DNA of 64,000 nucleotides from assembly GCF_002077155.1 (NCBI RefSeq), contig NZ_CP015027.1, forward strand, positions 804,501-868,500. Direction: 5' to 3'. This DNA comes from Sporosarcina sp. P33. GTDB taxonomy: Bacteria > Bacillota > Bacilli > Bacillales_A > Planococcaceae. Both the position numbers and the translations under genes were made by a program. Below, in pieces: positions 52,468 to 61,755 of the stretch. The notes below the pieces were generated by a model, which was not told where the DNA came from, did not search any database, and worked only from the letters and a program-made list of their open reading frames with translations. The number at the start of each line of letters is the position of its first letter. The first letter of the stretch is position 1.

Positions 52468-52662
52468 TTAGTTGATTATTTCAAACCAAGCTTCAAAAGT
52501 AGGACTGCCAATAGTACACGCGAAACTGCCATTTACAATTACTCCTTCTTTTTCTGAGGCATTGAAAAGTTCCCCTTCTTTAACGTCATATCCATTCGTT
52601 TTAAAGTCTTTTTTTGCTTTTACAATTATTAGTTCGTCATCTGGTATGAATATTTTAAACAT
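52468..52662 (-). CDS. Small hypothetical protein, 64 residues
   Basis: Encodes MFKIFIPDDELIIVKAKKDF, then a short beta-rich remainder with one Cys (GSFACTIG). ATG 52662 follows GGGAGGG. No family is recognised; it lies just downstream of the truncated SLH gene's neighbour region. Confidence 0.6.
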   Translation of the reverse strand: MFKIFIPDDELIIVKAKKDFKTNGYDVKEGELFNASEKEGVIVNGSFACTIGSPTFEAWFEIIN

Positions 52663-52718
52663 ATTTTTCCCTCCCAATTATTAATTAAGATTGCTTGCAG
52701 ACCCGGCACCCATTATAT

Positions 52719-53651
52719 TTATTTAATATTATCAGCCGGTCCTACTTCCATGGCCACTCCAGCATATAAAAAAGAATCTTCATTTTCAAAAACGCTCACA
52801 CTGTAACGCGCTTCTTCCCCATTCTCAAAGCGGACGGTTGTAATATACTCACCTGGCTTTTCGATCGTAATATACGTAAAATTATATACAGTTTTTTCAA
52901 TCTTTACGTTGTCGGAGATCGTCTCTCCATCTACTTCAGCAAGAGCTATATTTTTTACGGGTTTATATTTTGTATTGAGTGATACCTCAGCCGGAAGAGT
53001 ATCATTCGTCTTTTCTACCGTCAAACGTAGTTCGCTGTTCTCTTTTTTTACATGAATATAATACTTTTGATACTTCATATTCAGTTCCGCATCTTTCCCC
53101 CAAATGACCACTCCACCTGTTCCTACTTTGACCGGAAATAATTGAACTTGACTTAGCCTGTCTTCTTTCCCTTTCACTTTTACTGCACGAAATACGCTCG
53201 GATTCACTTGATCATCGATAACCGCATCGATCGAATCCCATCCTAAATCGCCTGCTATTATCGTCACGGCATTTTTCAGCATGACTTGCTCCGTCGCTGC
53301 TAGCATTTTCGCGGCTTGCCCTCTCGTAATCGATGCGTTCGGACTAAATGTTGTAGGAGATGTGCCTGTAGTAATGCCGAGCTTGTAAATAATAAGTATG
53401 TCCTGTGTAATGCCAATTTCTCCTTTGAACGGGTTTTTTACTTCCCCATCACGTGGTAAATCAAATGCTTTCACAAGAATCGCAGCCATATTTTTACGCT
53501 TGATCGGCTCATTTGGCTTGAAACTGCCATCCGGATAGCCGCCAATAATTCCTTCCTCCGCCATTTTCACAATCGCTTTATAAAAACCGTGCGATGCCGG
53601 TACATCTATAAATTTCTTGCCTTTCACATCCGACGTACCCAGACCAATCAT
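52719..53651 (-). pseudogene. 5'-truncated SLH-domain gene (paralogue of 38673-39833)
   Basis: The frame is 310 residues long and parallels the SLH protein at 38673 from its residue about 80 onward (IIGGYPDGSFKPNEPIKRKN, TSPTTFSPNASITRGQAAKM, KKYYIHVKK-like region, YKPVKNIALAEVDGETISDN). The signal peptide and first SLH domain are missing. The break lies exactly where tniQ ends: the first ATG overlaps the tniQ stop. Without a signal peptide it cannot reach the surface, so I treat it as a pseudogene even though the frame is open. Confidence 0.75.
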
Positions 53652-54847
53652 CTAATTTGCTCAACTTTCCCACTACTCGGATAAGTACCCCGTTTCAATA
53701 ATATATAGACCGCATTATCAATACTTTTTTTCAAAGTTTTATTTTTACTTAGTTTACTTTCCTCTATGGCATCTAAATAGATTCTTTTTATTTGTTGGCA
53801 TTCGTTTGGGTACATTTGTGTTAATAGCTTCTTATCACACTCCATCAATTTTGCAATCTCACTTAATGAATAAGGCTTCTTTTCTGCGATAATTAAATTA
53901 ATAAATCCCTGGATTTTTTGGTGATCTTTTTTTGTTCTTTCAGAAATAACTATTCTTCGAGAGGGATCATCATTTAATGTTATTTTCGATTTCTCCATAT
54001 TATTTATGAAATCAGTTAGACTAAGCTGAAGTTTCGATGTAATGTTTATCAGAGCATTTAATGGGGCGAGATTAGCCCCTTCCTTCCATCCCCATAAAGT
54101 CGACTTGGAATAACCAAGGAATTCAGCAGCTTGAGTTAAAGACCCGTCAAAATAACTTTCTAAATAAAAGGATATTGAGCGTGAAACATGATTATCTTCA
54201 AGAGAAAAGTTGATCAATTCAAAGAAAAAAGCTCTCATTGAATCATTGGTCTCGCTATTGTAAGTCGCATCTTTGTTTTCCTTAAAATTGCCTAGCCAGT
54301 AAAAACATTTTGTGCAATAACCTGGTATACTCTTTCTTTCTAGTGTATACATGCTAGACCCGCAGAATGGGCATACATTCTCTAGAATCCTGTTGTGAAT
54401 AATACATTTGGGAAAGGGTTGTAGAACCCAACTTAGTCTTTCATACACAATCTGTTTACTTTCCAAATCAGCCTGAAAACAGGATGGACACCAATGTTTG
54501 CTACTTTTTAGTAACCCCCTATACGGAACTAATTTTCGGCAATTAACTAGCGTAGTTTCCCTAATATCCTTTCTCTTTGTTAAAGACGTAAATGCTTCAA
54601 TAAAATCTTCTGCAATTATTCCGTGGCCGTTAATGGCAGATGCAGATTTATAAAAACCATTTCCACCATTGATCACAATATTATTGATGTATTTTTTGTC
54701 TAATATCAGTGTTATTAAATGAGCCATAATATCACCGACAGTTACACAGTGAGCATCCGCCAGTCTAGATATATAGCTTGTAAGGGACTCTACTCCAATT
54801 GAGCCAAGACCGATCGGTTCAATAGAATACAAACAACTTCTTTGCAT
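53648..54847 (-). CDS. TniQ family protein (orphan)
   Basis: A 399-residue TniQ-type protein. The N-terminal TniQ domain has PIGLGSIGVESLTSYISRLA and DAHCVTVGDIMAHLI. Two zinc-binding pairs follow: HWCPSCF and CPFC...YCTKCFYWLG. Residues about 235-260 hold a helix-turn-helix (SLTQAAEFLGYSKSTLWGWK). TniQ proteins select targets for Tn7-like transposons, but no tnsA, tnsB or tnsC gene is present here. The gene is AT-rich and fused to the truncated SLH gene, a sign of transfer. The ribosome site is weak. Confidence 0.85.
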   Translation of the reverse strand: MQRSCLYSIEPIGLGSIGVESLTSYISRLADAHCVTVGDIMAHLITLILDKKYINNIVINGGNGFYKSASAINGHGIIAEDFIEAFTSLTKRKDIRETTLVNCRKLVPYRGLLKSSKHWCPSCFQADLESKQIVYERLSWVLQPFPKCIIHNRILENVCPFCGSSMYTLERKSIPGYCTKCFYWLGNFKENKDATYNSETNDSMRAFFFELINFSLEDNHVSRSISFYLESYFDGSLTQAAEFLGYSKSTLWGWKEGANLAPLNALINITSKLQLSLTDFINNMEKSKITLNDDPSRRIVISERTKKDHQKIQGFINLIIAEKKPYSLSEIAKLMECDKKLLTQMYPNECQQIKRIYLDAIEESKLSKNKTLKKSIDNAVYILLKRGTYPSSGKVEQIR

Positions 54848-55146
54848 TTTTACGACACCCCATTTTTAATTTGTTTATTTTTAGTCCAAATAAACTATAA
54901 AAATAGAATTGTCTACTATTCTTTCTTTTATGCATGTAAGACCAAATTCTTTTCAACAATCTTTCTATTATATTTTTGATAATAAACTAAGAGAGCCGGA
55001 AATTTGTCAGCTCTCCTCATCAGCGCAAATCATCTTTACCAATAAGGAAATAGTTTTGAAAAGTCACGTTGCTTTCTTGTTCAAAACAATATTAATCAAA
55101 CTAAAAAATATATTGGTTTACTTCACCACAGCTTTTAGTAACGTTT
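54848..55146. other. AT-rich region upstream of tniQ
   Basis: About 300 bp. It should hold the tniQ promoter. A 79-codon plus-strand frame (54909-55148) has no ribosome site or family and is not called. No clear transposon end was identified. Confidence 0.4.
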
Positions 55147-55180
55147 AAAAGAGCTAAACCACGGGGATTTAGCTCTTTTA
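55147..55180. terminator. Terminator after ydhK
   Basis: AAAAGAGCTAAA pairs with TTTAGCTCTTTT around CCACGGGGA, T-rich on both strands. Confidence 0.85.
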
Positions 55181-55206
55181 AGTCTATATTCGTTTTCCTC
55201 AAGCTT

Positions 55207-55770
55207 TCATTTAGCTGAAAGTTCCTCTTCTGTTACCCACTTGTGGTTAGTTACCTCTTCACCACCCGTAGTCGGAGTATAATCAATCATATATACAGTC
55301 GTTTTTTCAGCTGAATCAATTACAGCTACTGCCCCTTTCATCCCTTTCATATGATCTGCCTCTACAGTGACCTCAGTACCCGGCTCCAACGTTTTGTCAT
55401 CTGCGTCCTTAATTTCCTCCTGGATAACCCATTTATGGTTCTTCACTCTTTCACCGCCGGTTACCGGGGTATATGAAATGGCGTAGGCTGTAGTATCATA
55501 TGCACCAACAATTGTCGCGACTGCACCTTTCATTCCTTTCATATGATCGGCTTCAATGATTGCTTCACTTCCGACTTCAAAGGTTGGATTTTCTGCTACT
55601 TTCAATGTTGCAGGAACTTCACCTGAGCCAGAATGATCCATCTCCATTTCCATATCTTCCTGTTTCGGTTCCTTATTGACATCTATGCTTTTCTCGTTGG
55701 TCGTTTTATTCCCACACCCACTTAAACCAATAATCATCGCGAGACCTAGAAAAAATAAATGCTTCTTCAT
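55207..55770 (-). CDS. YdhK family lipoprotein (two DUF1541 repeats)
   Basis: A 187-residue lipoprotein with lipobox LSGC and two tandem DUF1541 repeats: FEVGSEAIIEADHMKGMKGA...YTPVTGGERVKNHKWV and LEPGTEVTVEADHMKGMKGA...YTPTTGGEEVTNHKWV. The linker holds a Met/His patch (MEMEMDHSGSG). YdhK-type proteins are repeatedly found in copper and heavy-metal resistance clusters. ATG 55770 has AGAGGTG upstream. It belongs with the adjacent copper protein and multicopper oxidases; the two DHM motifs may bind metal. Confidence 0.9.
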   Translation of the reverse strand: MKKHLFFLGLAMIIGLSGCGNKTTNEKSIDVNKEPKQEDMEMEMDHSGSGEVPATLKVAENPTFEVGSEAIIEADHMKGMKGAVATIVGAYDTTAYAISYTPVTGGERVKNHKWVIQEEIKDADDKTLEPGTEVTVEADHMKGMKGAVAVIDSAEKTTVYMIDYTPTTGGEEVTNHKWVTEEELSAK

Positions 55771-55872
55771 TTGTCTAGTACACCTCTGTTTTTCTAAATT
55801 AGTTATGAATGAAGCTACCACAAGAAACCGTATAAATTTCTCATGATAGCTCCTTCGTTTAGTTTGTATCGA

Positions 55873-56199
55873 TTATGCTATCGCTTGACGGCATGCTTCT
55901 GCACATTTCCGGCAAGCTTCGGCACAGCGCTTGCAATGATCCTGTTCATGTTTAGCACACTCTTCAGCGCAACGGTTGCAGACCTCTGCACAAAGCTCTA
56001 AAATCTGTTTAGTGAATGGACTGTTACGAGTTATCGCCTGTGCAGCGAAAGCACAAACGTCAGCACATTCACGATCCAATCGTATGCATTCAGCCATCAT
56101 CTTAACGTCTTCTTCTTTCAGGCATGCATCGTAACAAGTATTGCATTCCTCCAGGCATTCTAGAATCACCTTAAGGGTTTCTGCGTATTTCGAATTCAT
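55873..56199 (-). CDS. Four-helix copper storage protein (Csp/DUF326)
   Basis: A 108-residue protein with 14 cysteines placed in helices at regular spacing (CLEECNTCYDACLKEE, CADVCAF, LCAEVCNRCAEECAKHEQDH, CKRCAEACRKCAEACRQAIA). This is the pattern of the Csp3-type four-helix bundle that stores Cu(I) inside the bundle. There is no signal peptide, so it is cytoplasmic, and it should buffer copper. The ATG follows AGGAGATGATTCC. Neighbours are YdhK and a multicopper oxidase. Confidence 0.93.
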   Translation of the reverse strand: MNSKYAETLKVILECLEECNTCYDACLKEEDVKMMAECIRLDRECADVCAFAAQAITRNSPFTKQILELCAEVCNRCAEECAKHEQDHCKRCAEACRKCAEACRQAIA

Positions 56200-56318
56200 G
56201 GAATCATCTCCTTATTTTTTCATTCGATGTAATTTTTCCCCGAAGGAATGAATTTAAACGGGAAATGGGCATCTCCTTAAAAAATCCTTATTCCTTATTA
56301 TGAATCCGTTCAATCAAA

Positions 56319-57392
56319 TCATTTCCCATGCCAATAATATTCACTTAGTCCTTCTGCAAGCGCTTCAATACTTCTGTGTAGCTCTGCAGCTGTATTATCT
56401 ACTCCGCCAATTTCTACAATGACGGAATTCGGGGAAAGATCTTGATTATAAACTCCATTCCCTTGGCTTTTATTCTTTTTCAATACACCTTTTGACAGAC
56501 CCGGATACTGCTTGGAAAGTATATTATTAACCCCCTCAGCAAAAGAAAGATTCTTTGCAAAATCTTCATGCCCAGTCCCAACAACAAACAAAAGCTGTGC
56601 ATAGCCCTCGCCATTCAATTTTGCGGTTGTAGAATCCTTTCGTAAGGAATCACGATGCAAGTCCAAGAAAATGTCTAGATTTTGATTTTCTCTAAGTGCC
56701 TCCCTAACTATTTCTCCTGATAGCTTATAAGAATTGTTATAATCTAATCCCCGTAAACCTAGTTCCTGAACAATATCAGTTGAATCCACTTTTGTTCCTA
56801 TACCTCTTCTTTCCAGTGCTTTCCCTAGCATTTCACCAACTAACGTCATATTTGCTTTTGAGTGATACGCTTCTTCCGGTTTATTTGCATCTTTTAAAAA
56901 CGGTAAAAAGGATTCGCGGTTATGGGTGTGATATATATAGACGACATCTCGCCCAAATGTTGAGTGTATGGAATCTTTTGAAAATCTTTTGGGCGATTTC
57001 ATATTTGCAAAGATTGCATCAAGATCCTTGAATACAAGTTCTCTATCTTTTAGAAGTTCCTTCATGTTAGGTTTGAATTCATCTCTACCTGGTTGTTGCT
57101 CAATGCTCTTCATTTTTTTTTTATCTATTGTGCTATCTGTAGAAACGTTCGACTCTGCAAGTGAATTCGTACTGCCAGAATAGTTGTCTAACGTTTCCGC
57201 ACCAAAATCCGAAAACGAAGATTCTCTTCCAGGTATAGGACTTTCTTCATTGTTTCTATCATTACGATAATTTAACGCAAGCAAAGAAACGATAAGTAAC
57301 CAAATAAGAAATAATATAATTGCCAAATATAATAGGACAGCTAACAAGGACCTTTTCTTTCTCTTTGAATACCGATTTATTTTTGGATACAT
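56319..57392 (-). CDS. SpoIIP-family N-acetylmuramoyl-L-alanine amidase-like protein
   Basis: A 357-residue membrane-anchored protein. An N-terminal segment (LLAVLLYLAIILFLIWLLIV) is followed by a Ser-rich linker and a SpoIIP domain with VVYIYHTHNRESFLPFLKDA, LDIFLDLHRDSLRKDSTTAK and GNGVYNQDLSPNSVIVEIGG, whose His and Glu residues form the metal-binding active site. SpoIIP cuts septal peptidoglycan in engulfment. A second copy lies at 59302. Here it sits among copper genes rather than in its usual place, so it may act in a different setting. Confidence 0.88.
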   Translation of the reverse strand: MYPKINRYSKRKKRSLLAVLLYLAIILFLIWLLIVSLLALNYRNDRNNEESPIPGRESSFSDFGAETLDNYSGSTNSLAESNVSTDSTIDKKKMKSIEQQPGRDEFKPNMKELLKDRELVFKDLDAIFANMKSPKRFSKDSIHSTFGRDVVYIYHTHNRESFLPFLKDANKPEEAYHSKANMTLVGEMLGKALERRGIGTKVDSTDIVQELGLRGLDYNNSYKLSGEIVREALRENQNLDIFLDLHRDSLRKDSTTAKLNGEGYAQLLFVVGTGHEDFAKNLSFAEGVNNILSKQYPGLSKGVLKKNKSQGNGVYNQDLSPNSVIVEIGGVDNTAAELHRSIEALAEGLSEYYWHGK

Positions 57393-57444
57393 TATGTGGC
57401 CTACCTTTAGAAAGAATGAATATTTTTCCTATGATGAATTCTAA

Positions 57445-57480
57445 AACAGCCAGTGTGAACGAATACACACTGGCTGTTAC
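57445..57480 (-). terminator. Terminator after the multicopper oxidase gene
   Basis: AACAGCCAGTGTG pairs with CACACTGGCTGTT; on the minus strand TTTTAG follows. Confidence 0.8.
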
Positions 57481-57512
57481 AGACTTTTAAACGCAATTGA
57501 ATTGAACGATGT

Positions 57513-59015
57513 TTATTCGACTTTTACCTGTCCCATCATCCCATTGTCTTCATGTTCAAGAATATGACAATGGAACATATACACACCTTTATGCTTAAAT
57601 TGTATCGCTATTTTAACCGTCTCATCAGGTGCTACTGAAATGCTGTCCTTCCATCCACGCTCATTTTCCGGCGGTGCTTCTCCATTCCTGGAGATTATTT
57701 TAAATTGTGCTCCGTGAATGTGGAATGGATGAGTCATCCCGCCCATCATGTCCGGCTTATTGTAAATTTCCCAAACTTCTGTAACCCCTTGTTGTTGTGT
57801 AAAATCGATTCTTTCCGGATCAAACTTCTTTCCATTGATTGTTACCATGTCCATCATCCCAAACAGTTCAATCTTTTTCGTGACGGGCAAGTCCATTTCT
57901 TCTTCTGTTAATGAAAAATCATTCATTACTCCCGGGATTCTTGTGACCGTCCCGCCTTGATCAGAAATCTCAAATGGCAACAGGACAGATCCATCCTCAT
58001 TTATAAGCGCCAGATCTTTTTCCGTATCGAGCTGTGAAAAATCAACAACTATTTCTGCTCTCTCAGAAGGTGTTAGCGTAACTTCGTTTAAAGTGACCGG
58101 TTCATTCAAGAAACCACCATCTGTTGCAATTTGAACAAAGGGATCCCCTGTATTCAATTTGAATGTATAATTTCTCGCATTCGAACCATTTAATAATCGC
58201 AGACGTACTTTCTCTTTGTTTACAGTTAACTTCGGATTAAGAGTTCCATTGATCAATAGCGTATCTCCGATTGTTCCGTCATCATTCTTAGCTGCACTAA
58301 AATTCAATTGTTTCTTGTCGTCAAATAGTTTATCCTGAAAAATCAAAGGAAAATCATTTTCTCCATAAACGTTTGGCAACCCCAGACTTTTCGAATTTTC
58401 ATCCTCGATATAAATCAACCCTGCGAGTCCGTTGTATACCTGTTCGGAAGTTTTTCCTTCAGGATGCGGATGAAACCATAATGTAGCTGCTTCTTGTGTC
58501 ACTTCAAATTCAATGACTTTTTCCTCTCCCGGTTGCAAGGCATCATGCGGTCCGCCATCAACGGCTGCAGCAACTTCCAGCCCATGCCAGTGAAAAGTAG
58601 TTGGATCATCTAGCTCATTTATCGTTTTAATTTTCACTTTGTCACCTTGCTCAAAACGAAGCATCGGTCCTAAAAACGATCCGTTGTATCCATAGGTTTC
58701 CGTTTCAATTCCATCAAATATTTCAGTCTTACCTTTTTGTGCTCTAACTGTGTATTCGACACCTTGATCATTATCCGAAACAAGCATTGATGGGATTTTT
58801 AATTCATTTGCACCTGTAGAGTCATTTAACATCATTACCTCATCATGACTCATATGCCCTTCCATCATGTCACCCATAGTGGAATGGTCCATTTCCTCCA
58901 TCTCTTCATTCATTTGGGAATGATCCATTTCCTCGTCGGCCTGCTTATTGTTGCTACAACCGCTGATAACCAATATACTCACTGCCGCTGCGGCAAGTTT
59001 TATCTTTATTCCCAT
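57513..59015 (-). CDS. Multicopper oxidase (CueO/CopA-like lipoprotein)
   Basis: A 500-residue secreted multicopper oxidase with a lipobox ISGC (Cys near residue 20) and a Met/His-rich N-terminal stretch (DHSQMNEEMEEMDHSTMGDM). Copper ligands are in TTFHWHGLEVAAAVDGG, TLWFHPHPEGKTSEQVYNGL, HPFHIHGAQF and FHCHILEHEDNGMM, covering the type 1 and trinuclear sites. It probably oxidises Cu(I) to less toxic Cu(II) outside the cell. A partial second gene, closely similar at the C-terminus, lies at the right window edge. Confidence 0.95.
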   Translation of the reverse strand: MGIKIKLAAAAVSILVISGCSNNKQADEEMDHSQMNEEMEEMDHSTMGDMMEGHMSHDEVMMLNDSTGANELKIPSMLVSDNDQGVEYTVRAQKGKTEIFDGIETETYGYNGSFLGPMLRFEQGDKVKIKTINELDDPTTFHWHGLEVAAAVDGGPHDALQPGEEKVIEFEVTQEAATLWFHPHPEGKTSEQVYNGLAGLIYIEDENSKSLGLPNVYGENDFPLIFQDKLFDDKKQLNFSAAKNDDGTIGDTLLINGTLNPKLTVNKEKVRLRLLNGSNARNYTFKLNTGDPFVQIATDGGFLNEPVTLNEVTLTPSERAEIVVDFSQLDTEKDLALINEDGSVLLPFEISDQGGTVTRIPGVMNDFSLTEEEMDLPVTKKIELFGMMDMVTINGKKFDPERIDFTQQQGVTEVWEIYNKPDMMGGMTHPFHIHGAQFKIISRNGEAPPENERGWKDSISVAPDETVKIAIQFKHKGVYMFHCHILEHEDNGMMGQVKVE

Positions 59016-59183
59016 TACATATTTCTCCTCTCAATTCAATTACTACTTTTTGAGTATAGCAAGAAGATATGAAAAAAATATGCATGTACTAGTTGTGTTT
59101 GAAAATCGTCATAATTTATGCATACAAATTGCACAACTGAAGGTAGTATCAAAATAAATACCGTTAGTTCCTAAATCATAAAA

Positions 59184-59222
59184 GCCCTTGACGACTCCAA
59201 TGCGGGGTCATTAAGGGCTCCG
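59184..59222 (-). terminator. Terminator after the second SpoIIP-like gene
   Basis: On the minus strand AGCCCTTaATGAC pairs with GTCGTCAAGGGCT and is followed by TTTTATG. Confidence 0.7.
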
Positions 59223-59301
59223 AGAAACTAGTTTTTCCTTTTGCTTCACATAAACAAACAACACTAAACAATATTCAATTACACCAGTACAATGTTGAAA
59301 C

Positions 59302-60114
59302 CTAAGCACTTTGCTCTTGTAATAAATTAGATATTGCCTTTGCCAAAACAGAAATCGTACGATTTATTTCTTCTTCTGTATTGTCTATTCCTCCCAGCTC
59401 TATAAGAACCATATTTTTGGCCAGGTCTTGATTATAGACTCCGTCTACATGCTCCCCTTTTTTTCCGAATATGCCCCGTGAAATCCCTGGCACCAATTTG
59501 TTTAATTGACCAGACAACCGCTCAGCGTAATCTTTATTTTTGTGAAAATCCGGATTATTTTCTCCTACAACGAAATAGATCTTACCATACGTCTGATTAT
59601 TGTAAGTGAGTGTCGAGGTCTTTCTATTAGCGGAATCCCTGTGTAGGTCAATGATTACATCATACTCATTTTCCTTAATTTGTTTATCGACATAAGGACG
59701 CACCACATTATAAGCCTCGCGGAAAGCTTTATTCTTCTCTTTCATTTCATCCATTGTATCAACAGCTAGAAATTCCGTTTGAATACCATTTAAGTCAAAA
59801 TGATTTTTTATCGTATCTTCAAACGCCATAATGTTTGAAGTGCTGTGATAGACAGCTGTCACATTTTCCTTATTTTGTACAATAGGTTGGAAGGCTTCAT
59901 GTGAATGCGTGAAAAATACTAAGACTTTTGCAGGCATTGGTTGTAAATATGGAATATCGGATTCTACCAGATTTTCCGCGTATACTATTAGACTTTTTCC
60001 AATCGGCTCTGCCTTGTTTATTTGTACTGGTGTAGAAGGATAATTCGCGACAATAATCGGCAATAAAAATAGTGCAAATATGAAAAATGAATATGTCTGT
60101 GCGTCTCTTCTCAT
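59302..60114 (-). CDS. Second SpoIIP-family protein
   Basis: A 270-residue SpoIIP-domain protein with an N-terminal membrane segment (YSFFIFALFLLPIIVANY). It keeps VFFTHSHEAFQPIVQNKEN, YDVIIDLHRDSANRKTSTL and VDGVYNQDLAKNMVLIELGG, so the His/Glu metal site appears intact. It is only distantly like the copy at 56319. ATG 60114 follows GGAGGGG. It lies between the multicopper oxidase gene and the split zinc transporter gene. Confidence 0.87.
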   Translation of the reverse strand: MRRDAQTYSFFIFALFLLPIIVANYPSTPVQINKAEPIGKSLIVYAENLVESDIPYLQPMPAKVLVFFTHSHEAFQPIVQNKENVTAVYHSTSNIMAFEDTIKNHFDLNGIQTEFLAVDTMDEMKEKNKAFREAYNVVRPYVDKQIKENEYDVIIDLHRDSANRKTSTLTYNNQTYGKIYFVVGENNPDFHKNKDYAERLSGQLNKLVPGISRGIFGKKGEHVDGVYNQDLAKNMVLIELGGIDNTEEEINRTISVLAKAISNLLQEQSA

Positions 60115-60259
60115 TATGTTCCCCTCCGAATAGAATTCTATGTATCTATTCAATAAAATAGAATTGCATTTGGAAAAGTGGAATTGACAATCCTATTAAT
60201 GCGTATCTTTTTTGTTGCTAAATTTAACTTCTTTTTGTAAGATGTAAAAGCATCAGGAC

Positions 60260-60279
60260 AAATCGTAATGATTACTATT
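60260..60279. promoter_or_regulatory. Zur box upstream of adcA/znuA
   Basis: AAATCGTAATGATTACTATT is nearly identical to the Bacillus Zur consensus AAATCGTAATNATTACGATT. It lies about 25-45 bp before the adcA start, so the gene would be switched on when zinc is scarce. Confidence 0.85.
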
Positions 60280-60302
60280 AAAAACTAGGAGGATTTTTTA
60301 CA

Positions 60303-60348
60303 ATGAAAAAGAAGTCTTTATTCTTCTTATGGATCTATGTCAATATCC
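60303..60348 (+). pseudogene. adcA/znuA 5' fragment with start and signal peptide
   Basis: AACTAGGAGG stands before ATG 60303, which begins KKKSLFFLWIYVNI, the start of a lipoprotein signal peptide. The insertion sequence follows immediately. The rest of the gene continues after the element at about 61731. Confidence 0.7.
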
Positions 60349-60378
60349 TGGACACAAAATTGTTAAGTCGTTATCAGA

Positions 60379-60495
60379 AACGGCATCCATTCATGGATGG
60401 TCCTGTATCCAGCGAAACCAGTTAAGTGGAAGCCCGCACTTGACAGCTTTCGCTGGATACAGGAAGTACAGCCCATGGATGTCGTTCCTGAAAAA
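60379..60495. repeat. Nested inverted repeats in the IS tail
   Basis: AACGGCATCCAT near 60379 pairs with ATGGATGTCGTT near 60475-60487. Inside it, CCTGTATCCAGCGAAA pairs perfectly with TTTCGCTGGATACAGG. A small inner stem AGTTAAGTG/CACTTGAC is also visible. Confidence 0.75.
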
Positions 60496-60537
60496 TGTGT
60501 AGGTAGGGTGAATCGAAGCCCCAATGTCTTCCTTCGA

Positions 60538-61419
60538 TTAGGCAGCTTCCTGTCTGCACAGATCTTCTAATTGTTGCGGCGTTAAATAGTTAATTGCCCC
60601 ATGGATCCGTTTTCGGTTGTACCATGATTCAATGTATTGAAAGAGGGCAATTCGTGCTGCTTCAAAGTCAATATAGGTTGTTTGATAGACTTCTTCCTTC
60701 TTTAACGTGGCATGAAAAGACTCGATGCAGGCGTTGTCATAGGGACAGCCTTTTCGACTGAAAGAGTGTTCAATATTCGTTGCTTTTACCGCTTTTTCAA
60801 AGTCTTCACTTGTGTATTGACTGCCTAAGTCGGTATGTAGAATCAGACCATCTCCTGGCCGTTGCACTTCAAGTGCGTTCGTCAAAGCTGTTAGAACGAG
60901 TTCAGTTGTCATGGATTTGGAAAACGAATAACCAACAATTTTCTTCGTGTGTAAATCAAGGACAGATGCTAGGTAGCACCAACCGTTTTTTAGCGTGTGG
61001 ACATACGTAATATCGGCAACCCATTTCTCGTTAATTGTCGTTGTTTCAAAATCCTGTTCCAATAAATTGTCGCGTTCTTCTATTTGGCTTGCCGATGAAG
61101 CTGGACGGTATTTCTTCGTGATGATAGATCGGATTCCCTCTGCTTTCATGATGCGCTGGACACGTTTTAAGCTGACATTGAAGCCTTCCTTTTTGAGAAA
61201 CTGATGGATTTTAGGCGCTCCGTAGCGGCCTTTACTCTCCGCATGAATGATTTTTATGCGCTCTAAAATCGCTTCGTTTTCAATTTCATACGAAGATTTC
61301 ACTTTATGGAATGATTGATAATACGTACTTCTGGGCACTTCGAGTACTTCACACAAGACTTGAACCGGATGGTTCTCCTTTTCCTGTTCGATATGGTCGA
61401 TAATCTCTTGGTCAGTCAC
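60538..61419 (-). CDS. IS3-family transposase OrfB
   Basis: A 293-residue IS3-type OrfB with the HTH_21-like start region (GRYGAPKIHQFLKKEGFNVS) and DDE core: WVADITYVHTLKNG (Asp), LILHTDLGSQYTS (Asp), NACIESFHATLKKE (Glu). It overlaps orfA by 4 bp. It looks intact. Confidence 0.95.
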   Translation of the reverse strand: MTDQEIIDHIEQEKENHPVQVLCEVLEVPRSTYYQSFHKVKSSYEIENEAILERIKIIHAESKGRYGAPKIHQFLKKEGFNVSLKRVQRIMKAEGIRSIITKKYRPASSASQIEERDNLLEQDFETTTINEKWVADITYVHTLKNGWCYLASVLDLHTKKIVGYSFSKSMTTELVLTALTNALEVQRPGDGLILHTDLGSQYTSEDFEKAVKATNIEHSFSRKGCPYDNACIESFHATLKKEEVYQTTYIDFEAARIALFQYIESWYNRKRIHGAINYLTPQQLEDLCRQEAA

Positions 61420-61676
61420 TTTTTCGCGAATATGGTCATAGCCTTTTTTAGGATTTCTACCTCCTGTTGAAGGCGAAGGTTTTCCTTTTGGATCTCTGCA
61501 ATTTCAGCGGGTGTCAAACCGCCCCCATTTTCAATTGGGGAATGTGCTTTGATCCATTTATAAATTGTTACTTCAGATACACCATATTCACGGCTGAGAT
61601 CACTCACAGATGTGCCAGACCTGTAGAGTTCGACGATTGTTTGTTTGAATTCCTGGTTATAACGTTTTTGTTTCAT
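61416..61676 (-). CDS. IS3-family transposase OrfA
   Basis: An 86-residue OrfA with a helix-turn-helix (SVSDLSREYGVSEVTIYKWI) and a leucine-zipper-like helix. The A6G slippery run at 61449-61443 (minus strand) should allow -1 frameshifting to make OrfAB. ATG 61676 is used; the GTG at 61685 is too close to GAGAGG. Confidence 0.9.
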   Translation of the reverse strand: MKQKRYNQEFKQTIVELYRSGTSVSDLSREYGVSEVTIYKWIKAHSPIENGGGLTPAEIAEIQKENLRLQQEVEILKKAMTIFAKK

Positions 61677-61755
61677 TCCGGACACGTCCTCTCTATTTAT
61701 TAGGATAGAGACTTAACTAACTTGTGTCCATACATCTATACTAGCTCCATTATCG

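Larger units (their letters stand above)
60349..61730 (-). mobile_element. IS3-family insertion sequence (copy 2)
   Basis: Good terminal inverted repeats: TGGACACAAAATTGTTAAGT at the left and, on the minus strand, TGGACACAAGTTAGTTAAGT at the right. It carries orfA and orfB and a non-coding tail with strong hairpins. It splits the adcA/znuA gene. No obvious target duplication was found. Confidence 0.92.

Noticed and set aside
54909..55148. Plus-strand 79-codon frame upstream of tniQ
   Set aside because: No ribosome site, odd composition and no family; probably chance in AT-rich DNA.
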